Made by a program: the position numbers and the translations under genes
Part shown: positions 62,945-64,000 of the stretch, in pieces
How the letters are laid out: every line of letters starts with the position of its first letter
How positions within the stretch are numbered: the first letter of the stretch is position 1
NCBI GenBank assembly: GCA_902462155.1
Contig: CABQAQ010000004.1
Location: 124,001 to 188,000, forward strand
Origin: an uncultured bacterium
GTDB lineage: Bacteria > Cyanobacteriota > Vampirovibrionia > Gastranaerophilales > Gastranaerophilaceae
DNA length: 64,000 nucleotides
Direction: 5' to 3'
The notes under the pieces: model-generated
Database searches by the model: none
What the model was told of the DNA's origin: nothing
What the model saw: only the letters and a program-made list of their open reading frames with translations

Positions 62945-62960
62945 ATTAATTATTTACTTT

Positions 62961-63974
62961 TTATGATTTATATTCTTTTTCAAATCCAAATAAAGAACTT
63001 ACAGATTCATCATCATGAATTCTTGATATAGCTTCTCCTAATAATGGAGCTACACTTAACTGTTTTATTTTATCTGGAATTAATTCCTTATTAGAAAATG
63101 GAATAGAATTTGTGACTATAACTTCTTTAATAGGTGCATTTTCTAATCTTTGTAAAGCCGGTCCGGAAAATACAGGATGTGCAGCACAAACATAAACATC
63201 TTTTGCTCCCTGAGCTTTCAATAATTTAGCCGCCTCACAAATTGTACCTGCTGTGTCTATTATATCATCAAACATTATACATATCTTATCTTTTACATCA
63301 CCTATTACATGTGCTGCTATTGCTTCATTATGACGATCTCTTCTCTTATCTATTATTGCCATCAATGCATTTATATCTTTTGCAAAATGACGTGTCCTTG
63401 CGACTCCTCCAGTATCAGGACTTACTGCTACTATTTCTGAACTAGGAATATTTAAACTCTTTATATAATCTACTAATACCGGGGTTGCATAAATATGATC
63501 AACTAATATATTAAAAAATCCTTGTATCTGGCCTGTATGTAAATCCATTGCCAGTATTCTATCTGTACCTGCTGTCGTTAATAAATCCGCCACTAATTTC
63601 GCTGTTATTGCTTCTCTTCCTGATGTTTTTCTATCTTGTCTTGCATATCCGTAATATGGTATTACTGCTGTTATTGTCTTTGCACTAGCTCTTTTAAATG
63701 CATCTATTATTATAAGTAGTTCCATTAGATTCTCATTAACAGGATTACATAATGGTTGTATTACAAAAACATCATCGCCTCTTATACTTTCTTGTACTTG
63801 CACATATATTTCACCATCTGCAAAATTCTTTACTATCATTGGGGCTATTGAGGTCCCCAAATAACTTGCTATTTGCTGTGCTAACTCTGGATTTGATCTT
63901 CCTGCAAATAATTTTATATCGTGTGTAGGACTTATTTTTTCTTCACTCTTTGGTAAAAATACTTCAAGTTCCAT
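62961..63974 (-). CDS. prs: Ribose-phosphate pyrophosphokinase
   Basis: Prs makes PRPP from ribose 5-phosphate and ATP for nucleotide, histidine and tryptophan synthesis. The 337-residue protein has KLFAGRSNPELAQQIASYLG, the ATP-binding region KNFADGEIYVQVQESIRGDDVFVIQP, the segment PYYGYARQDRKTSGREAI, DLHTGQIQGFF, and the PRPP loop MFDDIIDTAGTICEAA. About 15 extra residues precede the core. Length and motifs match class I PRPP synthetase. The gene upstream lies outside the window. Confidence 0.97.
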   Translation of the reverse strand: MELEVFLPKSEEKISPTHDIKLFAGRSNPELAQQIASYLGTSIAPMIVKNFADGEIYVQVQESIRGDDVFVIQPLCNPVNENLMELLIIIDAFKRASAKTITAVIPYYGYARQDRKTSGREAITAKLVADLLTTAGTDRILAMDLHTGQIQGFFNILVDHIYATPVLVDYIKSLNIPSSEIVAVSPDTGGVARTRHFAKDINALMAIIDKRRDRHNEAIAAHVIGDVKDKICIMFDDIIDTAGTICEAAKLLKAQGAKDVYVCAAHPVFSGPALQRLENAPIKEVIVTNSIPFSNKELIPDKIKQLSVAPLLGEAISRIHDDESVSSLFGFEKEYKS

Positions 63975-64000
63975 TCTATCTTAACCTTTCTTCCTTATGT

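Overview
The window is very AT-rich (about 27% GC by eye), densely coded, uses TGA as a stop codon, and comes from a Gram-negative-type bacterium. It holds a lipid A / outer-membrane cluster (lpxD-lpxC-fabZ-lpxA), an MlaE permease, a flagellar-type export operon, type IV pilus genes, a SpoIID-domain protein, and anaerobe-style genes (an orphan NfnA-like subunit, an acyl-CoA dehydratase activase relative, glycine dehydrogenase subunit 2, a TM1266-like regulator). This mix best fits a gut-type, non-photosynthetic relative of cyanobacteria (Vampirovibrionia/Melainabacteria, order Gastranaerophilales). The assignment is inference; no rRNA or tRNA gene is present to settle it.

Layout. 1-2.1 kb: a pdxJ fragment, small genes and hsp20. 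2.1-4.6 kb: a zinc-ribbon protein, rimM and trmD. 4.8-9.3 kb: a flagellar export operon on the minus strand (FliM/FliN-like, FliO, FliP, FliQ, a pilus-secretin-N-like protein, FliR), just downstream of rpmH-rnpA (9.4-10.0 kb). 10.1-20.0 kb: proC, a 3.2-kb calpain-like coiled-coil protein, thiG, gcvPB, a NarL-type regulator, a TerC/DUF475 membrane protein and an unknown gene. 20-23 kb: HdeD and lineage-type hypotheticals. 23-33 kb: deoC, recO, pilT, a degenerate PilB-like protein, a CheY-like regulator and histidine kinase, a SPOR protein, DUF366, queC and a HEAT protein. 33-44 kb: NfnA-like protein, hisS, an M29 aminopeptidase, the lpx cluster, tsaC-like, murJ and a SpoIID protein. 44-50 kb: an unknown with a sigma-28-like promoter, ilvE, mlaE, a HExxH membrane protein, yqeG, a U32 peptidase and a CoA-activase relative. 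50-58 kb: alaS, pilO, a PilM-PilN fusion, an RlmB-type methyltransferase and an rpoD-type sigma factor. 58-64 kb: aldehyde dehydrogenase, an M15 peptidase, unknowns, a DUF374 acyltransferase and prs.

The parts that go together are surface machines. Flagellar export proteins, the pilus motor and alignment proteins, and the envelope genes share the window with several large or secreted-looking proteins of unknown role. Two of these, the calpain-like protein and the 174-residue protein at 44.1 kb, have upstream elements closely resembling a flagellar sigma-28 promoter. They may therefore be made together with flagella. No flagellar sigma factor gene lies in the window, so this is a hypothesis.

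No gap between genes exceeds 300 bases; the largest are about 205-240 bases and hold promoters, hairpin terminators and AT-rich sequence. I found no tRNA, rRNA, CRISPR array, insertion sequence or prophage. Several gene starts were moved to a downstream ATG with a better ribosome binding site; each such entry says so.
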